Shown here: positions 6,032-7,817 of the stretch, piece after piece | How the letters are laid out: each line of letters begins with the position of its first letter | Position numbering within the stretch: the stretch's first letter is position 1 | NCBI GenBank assembly: GCA_035628055.1 | Contig: DASPKO010000195.1 | Coordinates: 1-7,817, forward strand | Length of the DNA stretch: 7,817 bases | Direction of reading: 5' to 3' | From: DASPKO01 sp035628055 | GTDB lineage: Bacteria > Planctomycetota > Phycisphaerae > Phycisphaerales > UBA1924 | The notes under the pieces: model-generated | The model's input: only the letters and a program-made list of their open reading frames with translations | Database searches by the model: none | What the model was told of the DNA's origin: nothing | Made by a program: the position numbers and the translations under genes

Positions 6032-6837
6032 GGATAGTCCTGCCGGGTCGGGCGCACCACCACGTCGCAGACGTGCACGTGGGCCGGCTGGGCCACGATG
6101 AAGGGAATGAGGCGGGCGACGTCGTCGGCCTCAAGCACCGGGCCGATCTTCTCCATGTGGGCCCCGAAGCCGGCCGGGTCATAACCGGCCGCGTCCTGGA
6201 ACCCCGTGCGCACGATCCCGGGCTCGATCAGGGTGACGCGGATGCCCGAGCCGCACACCTCCCGGCGCAGCGCCTCGGCCAGCGAGTGCAGGGCGAACTT
6301 CGAGGAGCCGTAGAAGGACGAGAAGGGGGAGAGGTGCCGTCCCACGGTCGACCCGAGCACGACCAGGTCGCGCGCGCGGGCCCGCCAGTCCGGCGCCGGA
6401 GACGCCCCGGCCCGCTCGGCGCCGAGCATGCGCACGCAGGCCGCGCGCATGAGCCGGGCGGCCCCGAGCAGGTTGGTCCGGTACAGCTCCTCCCACTGTC
6501 CCATGTCGGAGGTCATCGTCGAGCCGGCGAGCCCGCGCCCGGCGTTCACCACGACGCAGTCGGCCTCGCGTCCGAAGCGCTCCCGCGCGGTGTCCAGCAG
6601 CCTCCGGATCACCTCGGGATCGGCGGCGTCTCCGGCGACGACCGCGCAGCGTGCCGAGTGCCGGGCGGCCAACTCGGCCGCGAGGGTGTGCAGGATCTTC
6701 GCGCGCCGGGCGTTGATGACCACCGCCGCTCCGGCCTCGGCCAGCCGGGCCGCGATCGCGGCCCCGATCCCGGAGCTGGCCCCGGTGACCACCGCCACGC
6801 GCGACGACAGGGCCGGCGAGGATTCCGGGGCGCTCAT
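6028..6837 (-). CDS. Short-chain dehydrogenase/reductase (classical SDR)
   Basis: The 269-residue product is a classical SDR, an NAD(P)-dependent oxidoreductase with a Rossmann fold. The cofactor motif TGASSGIG is at 18-25 and NAG at 98-100. The catalytic tetrad is Asn122, Ser163, Tyr176 and Lys180 (YGSSK). Arginines 44-45 after the second strand (INARR) favour NADPH over NADH. An alanine/arginine-rich insertion at about 139-157 precedes the serine strand. The C-terminal VRPTRQDYP recalls SDRs annotated as 3-hydroxy acid or serine dehydrogenases, but the substrate cannot be assigned. The ATG at 6837 is preferred over an in-frame upstream start at 6906. It forms an ATGA overlap with the aminotransferase stop and places the Rossmann strand at a normal distance, and the extra 23 residues would lie within the aminotransferase coding sequence. 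Confidence 0.93.
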   Translation of the reverse strand: MSAPESSPALSSRVAVVTGASSGIGAAIAARLAEAGAAVVINARRAKILHTLAAELAARHSARCAVVAGDAADPEVIRRLLDTARERFGREADCVVVNAGRGLAGSTMTSDMGQWEELYRTNLLGAARLMRAACVRMLGAERAGASPAPDWRARARDLVVLGSTVGRHLSPFSSFYGSSKFALHSLAEALRREVCGSGIRVTLIEPGIVRTGFQDAAGYDPAGFGAHMEKIGPVLEADDVARLIPFIVAQPAHVHVCDVVVRPTRQDYP

Positions 6838-7817
6838 CGGCGGATGGTACCCGCCGGCGCGGGCCGCCTGGCGACCGCCACGGGGGGCGTCGGGGCCGAC
6901 CCGCACGCCGCGCGCACGCCCTCGATGGCCCGGTTCACATCGGCGCGCGAGACGAACGGTCCCACACTGAGGCGGAAGGCCCCACCGCCGCCGGGCGGGG
7001 CCGTGCCCAGCGCGCGGTGCGCCAGCGGGGCGCAGTGCAGCCCGGCCCGCCCCAGGATGCCGAAGCTGGTCTCCAGGATCGTCGCCAGCTCGAGCGCCGG
7101 AAGCGTCTCATGGACCATCGAGACGACCCCGACGCGGTGGCGCGCGCCGGGGCCGGGCACGCGCAGGCCGGGTAGGCGCGCCAGGCCCTCGAGGAGCGCC
7201 TCGGTGAGCTCCGCCTCGTGCGCGCGCAGGCCGTCGATCCCGCGCTCGAGCATCCACCCCACGGCCTCGGAGAGGCCGGCGATGCCGACGGTGTTGGGCG
7301 ATCCCGGCTCGAAGCGGTCGGGCATCGTCTGGGGATGTGCCTCGGCCTCGGAGCGCGTGCCCGTGCCCCCCTCGCGCACCGTGCAGAGGCGATCCTCGAT
7401 GCCGGGACGGATGTAGAGGCCTCCCGTGCCCGTCGGGCCGAGCAGCCCCTTGTGCCCCGGGAAGGCGAGGAGGTCGATCCGGGCCTCGGCCACGTCGAGC
7501 GGGCAGTGCCCGAGCGATTGCGCCGCATCGACCAGGAAGATGACGCCCCGGGCCCGGCAGGCCGCGCCGATCGCGGCGACGTCGAGGATCGCACCCGTCA
7601 CGTTGCTGGCGTGGTTGACCGCGACCAGGCAGGTGTCCGGGCGGAGCGCCGCGACCACGTCGGCCGCCGCGGCGGCCCCGGTCTCGGCCTCGACAGGCAC
7701 GCGCGTGACCTCCGCCTGGCCCGCCGCCTCCAGGGCCGCGAGGGGGCGGAGCACCGAGTTGTGATCGAGGGCCGTCGTGACGACGTGCACGGGCCGCCCG
7801 GGCGCCTCGCGGCGCCG
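6834..7817 (-). CDS. Class V aminotransferase, cysteine desulfurase family (EF2568/TIGR01977-like), N-terminus cut by window edge
   Basis: This PLP enzyme is open to the right edge; 327 residues are present and roughly 60-90 N-terminal residues are missing. The visible part starts just before VVTTALDHNSVLRPL, a hallmark of cysteine desulfurase-like proteins. DAAQS supplies the aspartate (97) that contacts the PLP ring nitrogen and Gln100. FPGHKGLLGPTGTGGLY carries the PLP lysine, Lys123 of the visible part (codon 7451-7449). GGTGTRSE and EPGSPNTVGIAGL follow, and GLHCAPLAHRALG holds Cys262, at the place of the persulfide cysteine of SufS/CsdA-type desulfurases. These phrases fit the subgroup known as TIGR01977, as I recall it. 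The enzyme could release sulfur from cysteine, but no sufBCD or iscU partner is in the window, so its acceptor is unknown. A roughly 20-residue Pro/Ala/Arg tail ends the protein. Its stop overlaps the next gene by ATGA. Confidence 0.92.
   Translation of the reverse strand, partial: RRREAPGRPVHVVTTALDHNSVLRPLAALEAAGQAEVTRVPVEAETGAAAAADVVAALRPDTCLVAVNHASNVTGAILDVAAIGAACRARGVIFLVDAAQSLGHCPLDVAEARIDLLAFPGHKGLLGPTGTGGLYIRPGIEDRLCTVREGGTGTRSEAEAHPQTMPDRFEPGSPNTVGIAGLSEAVGWMLERGIDGLRAHEAELTEALLEGLARLPGLRVPGPGARHRVGVVSMVHETLPALELATILETSFGILGRAGLHCAPLAHRALGTAPPGGGGAFRLSVGPFVSRADVNRAIEGVRAACGSAPTPPVAVARRPAPAGTIRR

Noticed and set aside
5104..7416. 770-codon plus-strand open frame
   Set aside because: It crosses four well-supported minus-strand genes and yields Arg/Pro/Gly-rich sequence; it is a shadow.

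Overview
The window is a very GC-rich bacterial chromosome segment (roughly 70% or more by eye). Nine protein genes all lie on the minus strand, packed with short gaps. I see no tRNA, rRNA, CRISPR array, insertion sequence or phage gene. The content is mostly housekeeping. The combination of high GC, a ClpX with a long glycine-rich N-terminus, and a 247-residue protein whose style I associate with planctomycetes suggests a member of Planctomycetota, perhaps the Phycisphaerae. That placement is inference, partly from memory, and could be wrong.

Layout in the direction of transcription (right to left). (1) 7817 to 5044 is a tight cluster: a class V aminotransferase of the cysteine desulfurase type (its N-terminus is cut by the window edge), a short-chain dehydrogenase/reductase, an acylphosphatase and a HAD-type phosphatase. 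The first three are joined by two ATGA stop/start overlaps and the fourth starts 22 bases later, so they are very likely one transcript. (2) A 161-base gap holds two short DNA palindromes and a good ribosome binding site. It leads into the 247-residue uncharacterised protein, followed 29 bases later by a small one-helix membrane protein with a SHOCT-like C-terminal helix pair. (3) A 238-base leader, with two mutually exclusive stems, precedes clpX (ATP-dependent unfoldase). (4) A GC-rich hairpin separates clpX from purF (first committed step of purine synthesis). (5) A long, nearly perfect stem-loop separates purF from an M16-family zinc peptidase, whose C-terminal part is cut by the left window edge.

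I found no evidence of a new defence, mobile or biosynthetic system. The points most worth a second look are the purF/peptidase stem-loop, the uncertain purF start and propeptide, the glycine-rich ClpX N-terminus and its leader, the palindromes upstream of the 247-residue protein, and that protein itself.
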